In this document: piece by piece, positions 18,433 to 28,087 of the stretch
Numbering within the stretch: position 1 is the first letter of the stretch
Layout: every line of letters starts with the position of its first letter
Source: Clostridia bacterium
Lineage (GTDB): Bacteria; Bacillota; Clostridia; Lachnospirales; Lachnospiraceae
Direction: 5' to 3'
Length of the DNA stretch: 64,000 nt
Assembly: GCA_003249225.1 (NCBI GenBank)
Contig: QKJQ01000016.1
Coordinates: 62,001 to 126,000 of the forward strand
Made by a program: the position numbers and the translations under genes
Notes under the pieces: generated by a model
Seen by the model: the letters and a program-made list of their open reading frames with translations, nothing else
The model's database searches: none
What the model was told of the DNA's origin: nothing

Positions 18433-18451
18433 TGAGAATGGAGGTGACTTT

Positions 18452-21400
18452 GTGATTGAACTGGGTCAATTGAAGGTATTTAACAATGCTTCGTTCGTGG
18501 AAGCCAGAAAAAAGGCAAGAATGATTGCCATGCATCTGGGTTGTAATGATATTCTTGCAACACGGGTTGAAACTGTAATATCTGAAACCGGACGGCTTTT
18601 GTTAAAGAATGCCGGAGAGGTCACTTATCATTTTTCAATTAATGAACTGGAAGGGCAGCAAGGGGTCTTTGTTTTAGTTAGTGATCTTATGGAGGAATAT
18701 TCGCTTCCTGTTGCCGAGAAGTTTTTCTCAAAGTGTTTTTATGAAAATCAGTCGAATGGAAAATACAGATTGATTCTTGTTTGCCTGTTTCATTCATTAC
18801 ATCCATCACTGGATGAAGCAATGCTGCAGCAGATCAGGGCTGATATATCAATTCCTACAATCGGTGAACTGATGAATGAAATTGAATACAAGAACAAAGA
18901 ACTGGACGAAAGCAAACAGTTCATGGAATCCGTTCTGGGCAACATGGAAGCCATCGTATACGTAAAAGATATTAATGGCAGATATAAATATGTAAACCAG
19001 CGATGGTCGGAGATTACGAATGTGCCAATGAGTGAATGCCTTGGAAAAACATCACTGGACATTTTTGACATGGAAACAGGAGCTGCTTTTCATGACACTG
19101 ATATGCAGGTCGTTTATGGTGAGAATACGAAAGAGGTTGAAGAAATCATTCCGGTGAATGGTTCGGTACGTTATTATATATCGCGAAAAGTAGCCATGAC
19201 AGAAGGAGATGAGATTACTGGTCTGTGCAGTATTTCAACAGATATAACGGACAGGAAACTGGCAGAAGAAGAATTGATCCGTGCAAAAGGAATCGCTGAA
19301 GACGCAGCAAAATCGAAAGCTGATTTTCTTGCGAATATGAGTCATGAGATACGTACGCCAATGAATGCTATTCTTGGCATGTCTTACCTGATACAGAAGA
19401 CAGGGCTGTCGGATAAGCAGCAGGATTATATTGATAAGATCCAAAGATCCGGTCAGCATTTGCTAGGAATAATTAATGATATTCTGGACTTTTCAAAGAT
19501 CGAAGCAGGTAAGTTAAATATTGAGAATATAGATTTTAAGCTGTCGGAAGTCCTTGACAGTCTCTCAGACTTTATGCTTGAAAAATGTAAGGCAAAGGGG
19601 TTAACACTTACCTTTGATGTGGATTCAAAGATCAGCAATAATATGTGCGGGGATCCACTAAGACTTGGTCAGATTCTTGTGAATTATGTGAGCAATGCCA
19701 TTAAATTCACAGAAAAAGGCGGGATTACCGTTAAAGTACGAATGGAATGTTCCGAAGACGAATTATGCATGGTTCGGTTTGATGTAACCGATACAGGAAT
19801 CGGTCTGACAGAAGAACAAAAAGGGAAACTGTTCCAGTCTTTTCAGCAGGCAGATTCTTCAACTACCCGAAAATACGGAGGTACCGGTCTTGGCCTCGTA
19901 ATATCAAAGAATCTTGCACTGCTCATGAACGGACAGGTAGGGGTGGAGTCAGAGTTTGGCAAAGGAAGTACCTTCTGGTTCACTGCCAGGTTAAAAATAT
20001 CAAAGAATGCTTCGGTTCTAATGACCGCCAGAAAGCAGCTTGATAATGTCAGAGCGCTTGTCGTTGATGACGGTAACACGGAACGGGATATCTTTGTTAA
20101 GATCCTTCAGTCCTTTGGTATGATCGCAGATCAGACAGGAACTGGTGAAAGTGCAATTAATATGGTCATTGATGCCGACAAACAGGGAAACGGATATGAT
20201 GTGGTCTATATGGATATGCAGATGCCAGGGTATAATGGAATTCAGACTGTTCAAAAATTAAATGAACGGGTGCTGAATAAAAAGCCGCATTACGTGATTG
20301 TCACAGCATTTGGAAGAGAAGAGATTTTTAGTCAGGCAAGCAATACGGAGATCGAGATGGTCCTTGTAAAGCCTGTCAGTGTTAAATTCCTCTATGAATC
20401 AACAGCAAAACTGCTAGGAAAGTATGTTGTAGAAAATCTGACACAAAAAATGAATGAAGTTAGTACATTTAAAAGCCTCGACGGAATAGCAGGAGCTGAT
20501 CTTCTTCTTGTAGAGGACAATGAACTGAATAAGCAGGTGGCAGTTGAACTGCTGGAAGATAAAAAACTGAATGTGGATGTTGCAAGCAACGGACTTATTG
20601 CAGTCAAGAAATGCGAAGTAAAGCAGTATGAACTGATACTCATGGATATGCAGATGCCAGTCATGGATGGACTGGATGCAACAAGAGCCATTCGTAAAAT
20701 AGAAACTTATAAAGATACACCGATCATTGCCATGACAGCCAATGCAATGGCAGGAGATAAAGACAGATGTCTTCAGGCAGGAATGAATGACCATATTGCT
20801 AAACCAATTGAACCAGAAAAATTATACGAGAGATTAGTGGAATGGCTGCCACAAAGAGAACAGTCCTCGGTGGACAAGTTACTTTATAAAACAAAAGAAG
20901 AAACGGCAGGGCAGACAACAAAAAGCAAAAAGGACAAAGAAGGAGCAAAGGATAGCATCAGGAAGAAAGAAAAAAACATGGTTGAAAATAAAAATGCCGG
21001 CACATTCGACATCGAAAATAGTAGCATACCCGGGCTTGACATTAAGGGAGGACTGCGCAGGGTTCTTGGTAAAACGGATATGTATCTATCGCTTCTGCAC
21101 AAGTATGTTGACAGTCATAAGGATGATATAAGCAAACTGGAGCGTTTATTAGGGAGCGGGGACTACGAAACTGGTGAGCGTCTGATTCATACGTTAAAGG
21201 GAGTGTCAGGAACCATTGGAGCGTTAGAAATTCAGGAAATGGCAGCTGAGATTGAGATTGCCTTACATGAGAGAAAAGCGCTGAACGATGTGTTACCAAT
21301 GCTGGATCAAATGGAAGAACTTCATTCTTCCATGCTTGAGAAGATTCTTATGAATATTCCAAAAGAAGAACAGGAGGAAGATGCAGCAGGTCCGTTGAGT

Positions 21401-21628
21401 GGAAAAGAGGAAATACTGCGGATACTGAATGAGCTGAAACCTTCGTTAATGAGTTGCAAACCAAAACAATGCAAAGAAAGCATGACAGCATTTAAAACAA
21501 TTGTCTGGACAGATGCAATGAAAGGCACCGCAGATGAGCTTGGAAAACTGACATTGACCTATAAATACAAAGATGCGCTGACGAAATACGATGAACTAAT
21601 GCAAATGGTAGATCAGATGCAGAAATGA
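18452..21628 (+). CDS. Hybrid histidine kinase with RsbT-like N-terminus (PAS-HisKA-HATPase-REC-REC-HPt)
   Basis: A 1058-residue cytoplasmic phosphorelay kinase without membrane segments. Order: degenerate RsbT-like domain (about 1-115; [20 protein letters not shown] aligns with the RsbT N-box helix but the N-box Asn is not where expected), short coiled coil (140-160), PAS (about 158-270), HisKA with His298 in [12 protein letters not shown], HATPase (about 400-515; DTGIGL, GGTGLGL), REC1 (about 533-655, Asp588), REC2 (about 682-800, Asp732 in LMDMQMP), a Lys/Glu-rich linker, and an HPt domain with His913 in IHTLKGVSG. The start is GTG 18452 after GGAGGTGAC. Its position after RsbRSTX-like genes suggests it takes the place of the usual RsbU target. 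The next gene is a REC-HD-GYP protein, a natural phosphorelay output. Confidence 0.9.
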   Translation: MIELGQLKVFNNASFVEARKKARMIAMHLGCNDILATRVETVISETGRLLLKNAGEVTYHFSINELEGQQGVFVLVSDLMEEYSLPVAEKFFSKCFYENQSNGKYRLILVCLFHSLHPSLDEAMLQQIRADISIPTIGELMNEIEYKNKELDESKQFMESVLGNMEAIVYVKDINGRYKYVNQRWSEITNVPMSECLGKTSLDIFDMETGAAFHDTDMQVVYGENTKEVEEIIPVNGSVRYYISRKVAMTEGDEITGLCSISTDITDRKLAEEELIRAKGIAEDAAKSKADFLANMSHEIRTPMNAILGMSYLIQKTGLSDKQQDYIDKIQRSGQHLLGIINDILDFSKIEAGKLNIENIDFKLSEVLDSLSDFMLEKCKAKGLTLTFDVDSKISNNMCGDPLRLGQILVNYVSNAIKFTEKGGITVKVRMECSEDELCMVRFDVTDTGIGLTEEQKGKLFQSFQQADSSTTRKYGGTGLGLVISKNLALLMNGQVGVESEFGKGSTFWFTARLKISKNASVLMTARKQLDNVRALVVDDGNTERDIFVKILQSFGMIADQTGTGESAINMVIDADKQGNGYDVVYMDMQMPGYNGIQTVQKLNERVLNKKPHYVIVTAFGREEIFSQASNTEIEMVLVKPVSVKFLYESTAKLLGKYVVENLTQKMNEVSTFKSLDGIAGADLLLVEDNELNKQVAVELLEDKKLNVDVASNGLIAVKKCEVKQYELILMDMQMPVMDGLDATRAIRKIETYKDTPIIAMTANAMAGDKDRCLQAGMNDHIAKPIEPEKLYERLVEWLPQREQSSVDKLLYKTKEETAGQTTKSKKDKEGAKDSIRKKEKNMVENKNAGTFDIENSSIPGLDIKGGLRRVLGKTDMYLSLLHKYVDSHKDDISKLERLLGSGDYETGERLIHTLKGVSGTIGALEIQEMAAEIEIALHERKALNDVLPMLDQMEELHSSMLEKILMNIPKEEQEEDAAGPLSGKEEILRILNELKPSLMSCKPKQCKESMTAFKTIVWTDAMKGTADELGKLTLTYKYKDALTKYDELMQMVDQMQK

Positions 21629-21636
21629 GGCTGATT

Positions 21637-22752
21637 ATGAAAAAACTTAGTGATTGTACCGTTTTGATAGTTGATGATACAGAGGAAAATGTTGATCTGC
21701 TCGTGGAAGCTCTGGGTGATGAATATGAATTATCTGTTGCAATGGATGGATATGCTGCACTTGAGATCATAAAGGTAAATCCTCCGGACATTATTCTGCT
21801 CGATGTAATGATGCCAGGAATCAGCGGGTATGAGGTATGTGAAAAGTTAAAGGAAAACGATGATACATCAGGTATCCCGATTATTTTCCTCACGGCAATG
21901 ACAGATATAGAAAGTAAGACGAAAGCATTTCATGCAGGAGCCGTTGACTATATCACCAAACCGTTTGATGCGATGGAAGTCAAGGCGCGTGTTAATACTC
22001 ATCTTTCGCTGCGACTGGCTAAAATTGAGATATCAAAGCAAAATAAAACCCTGGAAGAGAAAGTACTGGAAAGAACAGAGGAATTAAGTCTGACACAGGA
22101 AGTGACCATTGAAGCAATGGCGTGTCTTGCCGAGTATCGTGACCCGGAAACTGGCGGACACATTAAAAGAACAAAGAATTATGTAAGAGTTCTTGCACAG
22201 AAGCTGCGCAGCATCCCAAAGTATGCGGATTATCTTACCGATGATGTTATAGATCTGATGTACAAATCAGCACCATTGCATGACATTGGAAAAGTAGGAA
22301 TCCGTGATGAAGTTCTGCTTAAACCGGGGAGGCTGACTGACAAAGAATTTGAAGAGATGAAGTCACATACAGTCATCGGACATAATGCTCTTTACACGGC
22401 CTCCAAAAAGCTTGGAGAACATTCTTTTTTGAAGTATTCCATGGATTTTGCAAAGTACCATCAGGAAAAATGGGATGGGAGCGGATACCCGGATGGACTT
22501 TCCGGTGATAAAATCCCGCTTGTGGCCAGAATCATGGCAATTGCCGATGTATACGACGCGCTGATCAGCAAACGTGTCTATAAGCCGCCATTTACCCATG
22601 AGAAAGCAATCGGTATTATTAAAGAAAACCGGGGCACCCATTTTGATCCGGAGATAACGGATATATTTCTCGAGAACAATGAATTATTCCGTGAAATAGC
22701 AATCGAATATGCTGATTTTGCGGAAGAAAAATTAACACTGCGAGCTAAATAG
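21637..22752 (+). CDS. REC-HD-GYP response regulator (predicted c-di-GMP phosphodiesterase)
   Basis: A 371-residue response regulator. The receiver domain (about 1-120) has VDD acid-pocket residues, the phospho-acceptor Asp in IILLDVMMPGISG and the Lys in ITKPFD. After a coiled linker comes an HD-GYP domain (about 160-360) with HDIGKVGI, HTVIGHNAL, FAKYHQEKWDGSGYPDGL and the GYP motif, as needed for c-di-GMP hydrolysis. ATG 21637 has a ribosome site (ATGAGG), while ATG 21625 overlaps the kinase stop as ATGA; either gives coupling to the hybrid kinase. It is the probable receiver of that kinase (inference). Confidence 0.92.
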   Translation: MKKLSDCTVLIVDDTEENVDLLVEALGDEYELSVAMDGYAALEIIKVNPPDIILLDVMMPGISGYEVCEKLKENDDTSGIPIIFLTAMTDIESKTKAFHAGAVDYITKPFDAMEVKARVNTHLSLRLAKIEISKQNKTLEEKVLERTEELSLTQEVTIEAMACLAEYRDPETGGHIKRTKNYVRVLAQKLRSIPKYADYLTDDVIDLMYKSAPLHDIGKVGIRDEVLLKPGRLTDKEFEEMKSHTVIGHNALYTASKKLGEHSFLKYSMDFAKYHQEKWDGSGYPDGLSGDKIPLVARIMAIADVYDALISKRVYKPPFTHEKAIGIIKENRGTHFDPEITDIFLENNELFREIAIEYADFAEEKLTLRAK

Positions 22753-22832
22753 CAAAGAAAATCATATAAGTTTTCACTGCCTGACTAAGAAAGGGAAGAT
22801 CAGGTCGTTTTCGAGCATTGCGGGGGGTTCGT

Positions 22833-25796
22833 ATGAAGTGGTTGCGAAATAAAAATATTTCATATCTTCTTCCGGTTCTGCTGGTTCTTATATTCGCAGC
22901 TCTTATGACGATACCGTTAAAGGCAAAAGCAGTTGTTATACCGGGTGTCAGTTCCGATTCAATGGGATATACTGCGGTTCTGTACAACAGTGAAACTGGT
23001 CTGCCGACCTCAGAAGCAAATGCAGTTGTTCAGACCAAGGACGGATTTCTGTGGATCGGCAGTTACAGCGGGTTGATACGATACGATGGAAATGAGTTTT
23101 ATCGTTTCGAAGCGACGACAGGAATAACCAGTGTTGCATGTCTTTTTGTTGATTCCAAGGATCGGTTATGGATTGGAACCAACGACAAAGGAGTCTTTTT
23201 ATATCAAAATGGAGAGTTTACAGTGTATGGTAAGGAGCAGGGTCTGGCATCCGGTTCCGTAAAAAAGATTGCCGAAGACACAAATGGTAATCTTTATATA
23301 GCCACGACCTGCGGGCTTGTGTTAATCGACAGTTTGGGACAGGTGCGGTTAATTGATGACGAGAGAATATCCGAACAATACCTATGTGATCTTGCAGGAA
23401 ACCAGAAAAATGAAATCGTCGGTGTAACACTGAACGGTGATGTTTTTCTGGTTTCTGATTCTGTTCTTGTGCGCTTTTATGAGAATGGAAGCCTGACCGA
23501 TGCCAAAATAAAATCCGTCTGCTTTGACATGAAGGACGAGAGATCCGTTTATCTTGGGACAGAAGAAAATGTCATTGTGCATTTGAGCTTTGATGATCAG
23601 ACAGACACGCATACGATTCTGACACTTGATGATCTTTCCTGCATTAATCGGATGCATTTTCTGCCGACTGGAGAACTTTTCGTCTGCACCGACAATGGGA
23701 TAGGGTACTTTAATGCATCCGGGACAAAGTTCTTTGTAATACCGGGACTAGCCATGAATAATTCCATTGATGACATGATGGTCGATTATGAGGGAAATCT
23801 GTGGTTTGCCTCCTCCAGACAGGGAATCATGAAAATCGTTCCGAACCGATTCCGAAATATCAGCAGAGATGCCGGACTCTCTGATATGGTCGTAAATACG
23901 ACCTGCATATACCAGAATGAACTTTATATTGGTTCGGATAGCGGACTTTCTATACTGGATAAGGAGAATCAGGTCATTCAGAATTCACTGACTGCTTTGC
24001 TGGATGGAATTCGCATACGATGTATAAAAACGGATACGAAAGGGAATCTCTGGCTCTGCACCTATGGAGAGTATGGTCTGGTTCGATACAATGGGGATGG
24101 TGTCCTTCAGTATTACACGACAGAAAACGGACTGAATTCAAATCGTGTCAGGAGCATAACAGAAGCTGCGGATGGATCTATGATCGTCGCAGGAAACAAC
24201 GGAATAAATATAATCAGAAATTATCAGGTGACAGAAAGTTATGATGCCAAGGACGGTCTGGTCAATACAGAGATCTTGTCAGTTTGTGAAGGACCAGAGG
24301 GAGTTTTATACGCAGGAAGCGACGGAGGTGGCATTTACGTCATACAAAACGGTGAAGTCAGCTGCATATGTGAAGAAGATGGAATAGAGTCAGGGGTAAT
24401 ATTACGGATTCGAAAAGATCCTGACAAGGAACTGTACTGGATCATAACAGGGAATTCCATTGCTGTTATGGAGAATGGAGCAATCACAACACTCCACAAT
24501 TTCCCCTATTCCAATAATTTTGATATCTTTTTTTCCGAAGAGGGAATGGTATGGGTGCTCAGCGAAAATGGAATCTACGTCACAGAGAAAGAGGCGCTTT
24601 TGTCGGGAAGCACATTTTCATACCAGTTTTACAACTATGAGAATGGGATGCCTTCCAATGCGACTGCAAATTCCTGGAGCTTTTTAGAAGATGACCAAAC
24701 GCTTTATATAGCAGGTACCGCCAATGTATTCAGTACCAATGTGAACAGTATACAGGAAAATGAACATACCCTGAAATTAGCAGTTCCCTTTATTCAGACA
24801 GACGACCAGATTATCTATAGACAGGGCAGTGATGAACTTGTAATACCAAGCAGCTGTAAAAGATTATCCATCTATGGATTTGTACTGACTGGGTCGCTGC
24901 AGGATCCTGTCGTTTCATACAGGCTTGAAGGATTTGACGAAATGGATACCCGAACAACAAAGTCAGAGCTTGGAACGATAAGTTACACAAATCTGAAAGG
25001 CGGAACCTATACCTTTGTTCTTTCTGTTTACAATGAAGACGGAAGTCTGAATAATGAATTGCATATTCCTATCCGAAAAACACAGACATTCTGGGAGAGT
25101 TCCTGGTTTTTTATTGTCGCAACCGTATTGATTCTGATAGCCGGACTTGTAGCAGGAATGATTGCTGTCAGAATAAGAAATAAAGTGCTCGAGACAAAAC
25201 ACAGGAGAGCAAAGAAATTGATTCAGCAGGTTATAGGAGCTTTTGCAAAAGCTATTGACGGAAAAGACAAATACACCAACGGTCACTCCTTCCGTGTAGC
25301 CGAATATTCGTTACTGATCGCACAGGAACTGGGATACGATGAAGAAAAGAGTGAAGACATATACAACATTGCACTTTTGCATGACATAGGGAAAATAGCG
25401 GTTCCGGATGCCATACTGAACAAATCGGCAGGCCTGACGGAGGAAGAATTCTATATGATGAAAAGGCATCCGGCCAGCGGTTATGATATTCTGTCTGAAA
25501 TCAGCATCTTTCCGGAGATGTCTCTTGGTGCCAGATACCATCATGAAAAAGTTGATGGAACTGGATATCCATTGGGACTCAAAGGGGATGAGATTCCAGA
25601 GATCGCGAAAATCATTGCTGTCGCTGATACCTTTGATGCCATGTACTCCACAAGACCTTACAGGAAAAAGCTTTCCATTGAGTATGTAGCAGATGAACTT
25701 GACCGTGTTGCCGGAATTCAGCTGGACAAAAAAGTCGTCGATGCAATGATCAAACTGATCAGGGAAAAGAAGATTCATGCGGAAGATGTGCGCTGA
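22833..25796 (+). CDS. Extracellular beta-propeller/Y_Y_Y sensor with cytoplasmic HD-GYP
   Basis: A 987-residue membrane sensor. A signal/anchor (YLLPVLLVLIFAALM) is followed by an extracellular two-component-regulator propeller (about 45-640) with many repeats of the type GFLWIGSYSGLIRYDG, DRLWIGTNDKGVFLY and GNLWLCTYGEYGLVRY. A Y_Y_Y domain (about 675-745; YRLEGFDE...ISYTNLKGGTYTF), one TM (about 760-783) and an HD-GYP domain (about 805-980; HDIGKIAV, GARYHHEKVDGTGYPLGL) follow. Such propellers sense polysaccharides in Bacteroides hybrid systems; coupling to HD-GYP would let sugar or wall signals control c-di-GMP. The start ATG 22833 follows GCGGGGGG; the upstream TTG has none. It is the last gene of the operon. 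Confidence 0.9.
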   Translation: MKWLRNKNISYLLPVLLVLIFAALMTIPLKAKAVVIPGVSSDSMGYTAVLYNSETGLPTSEANAVVQTKDGFLWIGSYSGLIRYDGNEFYRFEATTGITSVACLFVDSKDRLWIGTNDKGVFLYQNGEFTVYGKEQGLASGSVKKIAEDTNGNLYIATTCGLVLIDSLGQVRLIDDERISEQYLCDLAGNQKNEIVGVTLNGDVFLVSDSVLVRFYENGSLTDAKIKSVCFDMKDERSVYLGTEENVIVHLSFDDQTDTHTILTLDDLSCINRMHFLPTGELFVCTDNGIGYFNASGTKFFVIPGLAMNNSIDDMMVDYEGNLWFASSRQGIMKIVPNRFRNISRDAGLSDMVVNTTCIYQNELYIGSDSGLSILDKENQVIQNSLTALLDGIRIRCIKTDTKGNLWLCTYGEYGLVRYNGDGVLQYYTTENGLNSNRVRSITEAADGSMIVAGNNGINIIRNYQVTESYDAKDGLVNTEILSVCEGPEGVLYAGSDGGGIYVIQNGEVSCICEEDGIESGVILRIRKDPDKELYWIITGNSIAVMENGAITTLHNFPYSNNFDIFFSEEGMVWVLSENGIYVTEKEALLSGSTFSYQFYNYENGMPSNATANSWSFLEDDQTLYIAGTANVFSTNVNSIQENEHTLKLAVPFIQTDDQIIYRQGSDELVIPSSCKRLSIYGFVLTGSLQDPVVSYRLEGFDEMDTRTTKSELGTISYTNLKGGTYTFVLSVYNEDGSLNNELHIPIRKTQTFWESSWFFIVATVLILIAGLVAGMIAVRIRNKVLETKHRRAKKLIQQVIGAFAKAIDGKDKYTNGHSFRVAEYSLLIAQELGYDEEKSEDIYNIALLHDIGKIAVPDAILNKSAGLTEEEFYMMKRHPASGYDILSEISIFPEMSLGARYHHEKVDGTGYPLGLKGDEIPEIAKIIAVADTFDAMYSTRPYRKKLSIEYVADELDRVAGIQLDKKVVDAMIKLIREKKIHAEDVR

Positions 25797-25809
25797 CATA
25801 GCAAACGGT

Positions 25810-25989
25810 TCATTCATCATCAGAATCATCGGATTTTTCTTTCTTGTGCTTTCTTTTTGAAATCAGAAGGGCAGTTACCAGAATAACGGCACCGATACCG
25901 ACGATTAACAAGGTAATGGGAAGTACTTTCAAAATGGCATCTGTCGGGAAGAAAACCACGTCGCAATAAACAGGAATTGCTGTGCTCAT
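25810..25989 (-). CDS. Small single-span membrane protein (59 residues), unknown
   Basis: A short gene below usual length cut-offs. The ATG at 25989 is preceded by AAAGGAGAACTTAT, an excellent ribosome site. The product has a short outer part (STAIPVYCDVVFFPTDAI), one strong membrane helix (LPITLLIVGIGAVILVTALL), a basic stop-transfer (ISKRKHKKEK) and an acidic tail (SDDSDDE). This N-out/C-in layout is typical of small regulatory membrane proteins. It lies alone on the minus strand between the propeller-HD-GYP gene and the alpha/beta hydrolase gene. No family recognised. Confidence 0.72.
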   Translation of the reverse strand: MSTAIPVYCDVVFFPTDAILKVLPITLLIVGIGAVILVTALLISKRKHKKEKSDDSDDE

Positions 25990-26096
25990 ATAAGTTCTCC
26001 TTTCTCAGGAATTGGTGAATAATACAGATTTGGTATGACATCCTTTCTTACCATTATAAAATTCCATAAAAAGGAATGCAAGTGAAATATTATTGG

Positions 26097-26143
26097 TTGA
26101 CAAAGGGTGAAATAAACTATATACTTGACTGAGTCAACTATAT
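26097..26143 (+). promoter_or_regulatory. Sigma-A promoter overlapped by a palindromic operator
   Basis: TTGACA (26097-26102), 17-nt spacer, TATACT (26120-26125). The palindrome ATATAcTTGAC-tga-GTCAAcTATAT (26119-26143) covers the -10 and the start site, with 10 of 11 arm positions matching. A repressor bound here would block the alpha/beta hydrolase gene; the downstream MarR protein is a candidate, unproven. Confidence 0.65.
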
Positions 26144-26179
26144 ATTAAGAGTATTTACATTGTGAAAGGGTACTACATC

Positions 26180-27253
26180 ATGGTAAAATTTTTGAACACA
26201 AAACCGAAAGTGATTTTATTTATTCTGGGAATTCTTCTGCTGATTGTTATTGCGGCAGTTATTGCAGGTTTGCTTTTTGTTAATACGTATAAAAATCCGG
26301 CAGATAAAGAGCTGGAAAATGCAGGTATTACAGAAAAAACAGCTCAGGTCGGTACTATAACATTTCATTATGCGGAGGGGCCGGATAACGGACCGGCACT
26401 TGTACTGCTTCATGCACAGCTGCTGGATTGGTATACATACAGCGAAGTCTTACCGGAATTGTCAACAAAGTTTCATGTATACGCAATTGATTATCCGGGA
26501 CACGGGAAAACAGTGCTGCCGGATGATTATGATTTTACTGCGAATCAGATTGGAAGCGATCTCGCCGCTTTTATTGAGACAGTAATTCAGGATCAGGTCT
26601 TTGTAACAGGTAATTCCTCAGGAGGCCTGCTTACGACCTGGCTGGCAGCGAATCGTCCTGACCTGGTCAAGGCTATTGTGCTGGAGGATCCGCCTTTATT
26701 TTCCGCGGAATATCCGGAAATACAAAAAACGATTGCTTACAAGTCATTTACGACAAGCCACTTAGCAATGGAAGAAGGATACAAGGATGATTTTCTTATG
26801 TACTGGATCAATGGGAGTACACAGTTCTTTAAGACCTATACCAATTCATTGACACAGCCATTGCTTCGCATCACCGTAAAAAGTTATCGTAATGCGAATC
26901 CTGGGGAACCGGTCGAGATAGGATTTCTCCCGGTATCGGTACAGGAAGTAATTCGCGGATTGAATTACTATAATCCGGGGTTTGGCAATGCGTTTTATGA
27001 AGGAACCTGGAATGAAGGATTTGATCATGCAAAAGCGCTTGCAAGTATACAATGTCCGGTACTCCTGCTGCATGCTAACTTTGAATTTATGGAGGATGGA
27101 ACCTTGAACGGAGCGATGTCTCAGGAGCAGGCCGATAAGGCCGTATCGCTGATTGCAGATTGTACCTACGTTAGAGTCGATTCCTCTCATGTTATTAATC
27201 TGGAACATCCGGACGAATTTACGCAGTATCTGGAGGATTTCTTTTTAAAGTAA
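26180..27253 (+). CDS. Membrane-anchored alpha/beta hydrolase
   Basis: A 357-residue protein with an N-terminal membrane helix (VILFILGILLLIVIAAVIAG) and an outside-facing alpha/beta hydrolase domain. Motifs: oxyanion loop LLHAQLLDW, nucleophile elbow VTGNSSGGLL (Ser), acid region near LLLHANFEFMEDG, and catalytic His in VDSSHVINLEHPDEF. Substrate unknown; lipid or xenobiotic esters are common for the family. ATG 26180 has AAAGGG upstream, and GTG 26162 is an alternative. It sits behind a promoter with an operator-like palindrome and is followed by a terminator and a MarR gene. Confidence 0.83.
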   Translation: MVKFLNTKPKVILFILGILLLIVIAAVIAGLLFVNTYKNPADKELENAGITEKTAQVGTITFHYAEGPDNGPALVLLHAQLLDWYTYSEVLPELSTKFHVYAIDYPGHGKTVLPDDYDFTANQIGSDLAAFIETVIQDQVFVTGNSSGGLLTTWLAANRPDLVKAIVLEDPPLFSAEYPEIQKTIAYKSFTTSHLAMEEGYKDDFLMYWINGSTQFFKTYTNSLTQPLLRITVKSYRNANPGEPVEIGFLPVSVQEVIRGLNYYNPGFGNAFYEGTWNEGFDHAKALASIQCPVLLLHANFEFMEDGTLNGAMSQEQADKAVSLIADCTYVRVDSSHVINLEHPDEFTQYLEDFFLK

Positions 27254-27276
27254 TTTCTGCTATGATAAGATACGGG

Positions 27277-27310
27277 GGTCAAAAATACCTTTTGACCTTC
27301 TTCTTATTTC
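27277..27310 (+). terminator. Intrinsic terminator
   Basis: GGTCAAAA (27277-27284) and TTTTGACC (27290-27297) form a perfect stem with loop ATACC, followed by TTCTTCTTATTT. Confidence 0.7.
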
Positions 27311-27397
27311 ATAGGAAGGGTCGTTCCTTTTCCTATGAAATAAAAAGCAATCTGTGTCCAGACACATTCTTTGTTTTGACCGGACACATAACAGATT
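27307..27397 (+). promoter_or_regulatory. Cluster of inverted repeats upstream of marR
   Basis: First: TTTCATAGGAA (27307-27317) with TTCCTATGAAA (27330-27340), perfect 11 bp. Second: TGTGTC-CA-GACACA (27353-27366). The GTGTCC inside it (27354-27359) also pairs with GGACAC (27382-27387), flanked by AATCTG (27349-27354) and CAGATT (27392-27397). The two pairings of GTGTCC exclude each other. They may be operator half-sites for the MarR protein or an RNA switch. Confidence 0.5.
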
Positions 27398-27437
27398 CAT
27401 GAAAGGAGAGTACAGAAAGCAACTGTATGGGAAAGAG

Positions 27438-27893
27438 ATGGATGAGAGTAAGCTTCTCAGGGAATTTGGTATTCTGAACCGGATATTTATCAGCTATTCA
27501 GCAAAAGAGATCGTGAGTCAGGACCTGTCCTATTCGGACAGTATATTTCTTGTAAACATAGGTGTAAAAGAAGGTTCGACCCAGGAAGAGATATCGACAT
27601 TGCTTGCAATCGATAAAGCAGCTATCGCAAGATCGGTCAAGCATCTTGTAAAAGAGGAGTATGTCAGGGTGGAACGACCAGATAGGGATAAGCGTGCAAA
27701 ACAATTGTATCTGACAGGGAAAGGAAAGGATTGCTTTTTTAGAATCCTTCAATCGAATGCCAAAATTCTTGCTTATGTACTACAGGATTTTAGTAACTCT
27801 GATCGGGAGGAGTTTTGCAGTCAAATAGAAAAAATTGAGATACGTGCCAGAGAATATCTGGTATTGGAGAAGAATACCACAGTAACAGAATGA
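27438..27893 (+). CDS. MarR-family transcriptional regulator
   Basis: A 151-residue winged-helix regulator. The DNA-binding region shows GSTQEEISTLLAIDKAAIARSVKHLVKEEYV (recognition helix DKAAIARSVKHL) and the wing VERPDRDKRAKQLYLTGKG, the standard MarR pattern with the D-x-R wing tip. The open frame runs upstream to about 27354; ATG 27399 is possible, but 27438 gives the normal family length and places the inverted repeats in the leader. Its ribosome site is weak (GGGAAAGAG). It probably regulates itself and perhaps the alpha/beta hydrolase upstream. Confidence 0.87.
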   Translation: MDESKLLREFGILNRIFISYSAKEIVSQDLSYSDSIFLVNIGVKEGSTQEEISTLLAIDKAAIARSVKHLVKEEYVRVERPDRDKRAKQLYLTGKGKDCFFRILQSNAKILAYVLQDFSNSDREEFCSQIEKIEIRAREYLVLEKNTTVTE

Positions 27894-27933
27894 ATACGTA
27901 TCTTATTAATGCAATTACAATTGGGAAAATTAC

Positions 27934-27982
27934 AAAACCAGTTCATCTGACCCTGTGGTTATAGGTCAAATGAACTGGTTTT
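27934..27982 (+). terminator. 19-bp terminator stem after marR
   Basis: AAAACCAGTTCATCTGACC (27934-27952) pairs with the segment 27964-27982 over all 19 positions (one G-U). The 3' arm ends in TTTT then ATAG. Confidence 0.75.
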
Positions 27983-28087
27983 ATAGTAAAAATTACTAAA
28001 AGTAATAAATATTTCATTATTTAATTGAAATATTTAACTAAGAATCGTATAATTCTGATATAGTGAGGGGAAAGTGAGAAGCAGGAA

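Noticed and set aside
22753-22832. c-di-GMP riboswitch near the HD-GYP genes
   Set aside because: The gap is only 80 nt and shows just a weak CCTGA/TCAGG stem; none of the conserved GEMM core is visible.
27354-27437. N-terminal extension of the MarR protein
   Set aside because: Open frame only; the extra residues are not MarR-like and the region is occupied by inverted repeats.
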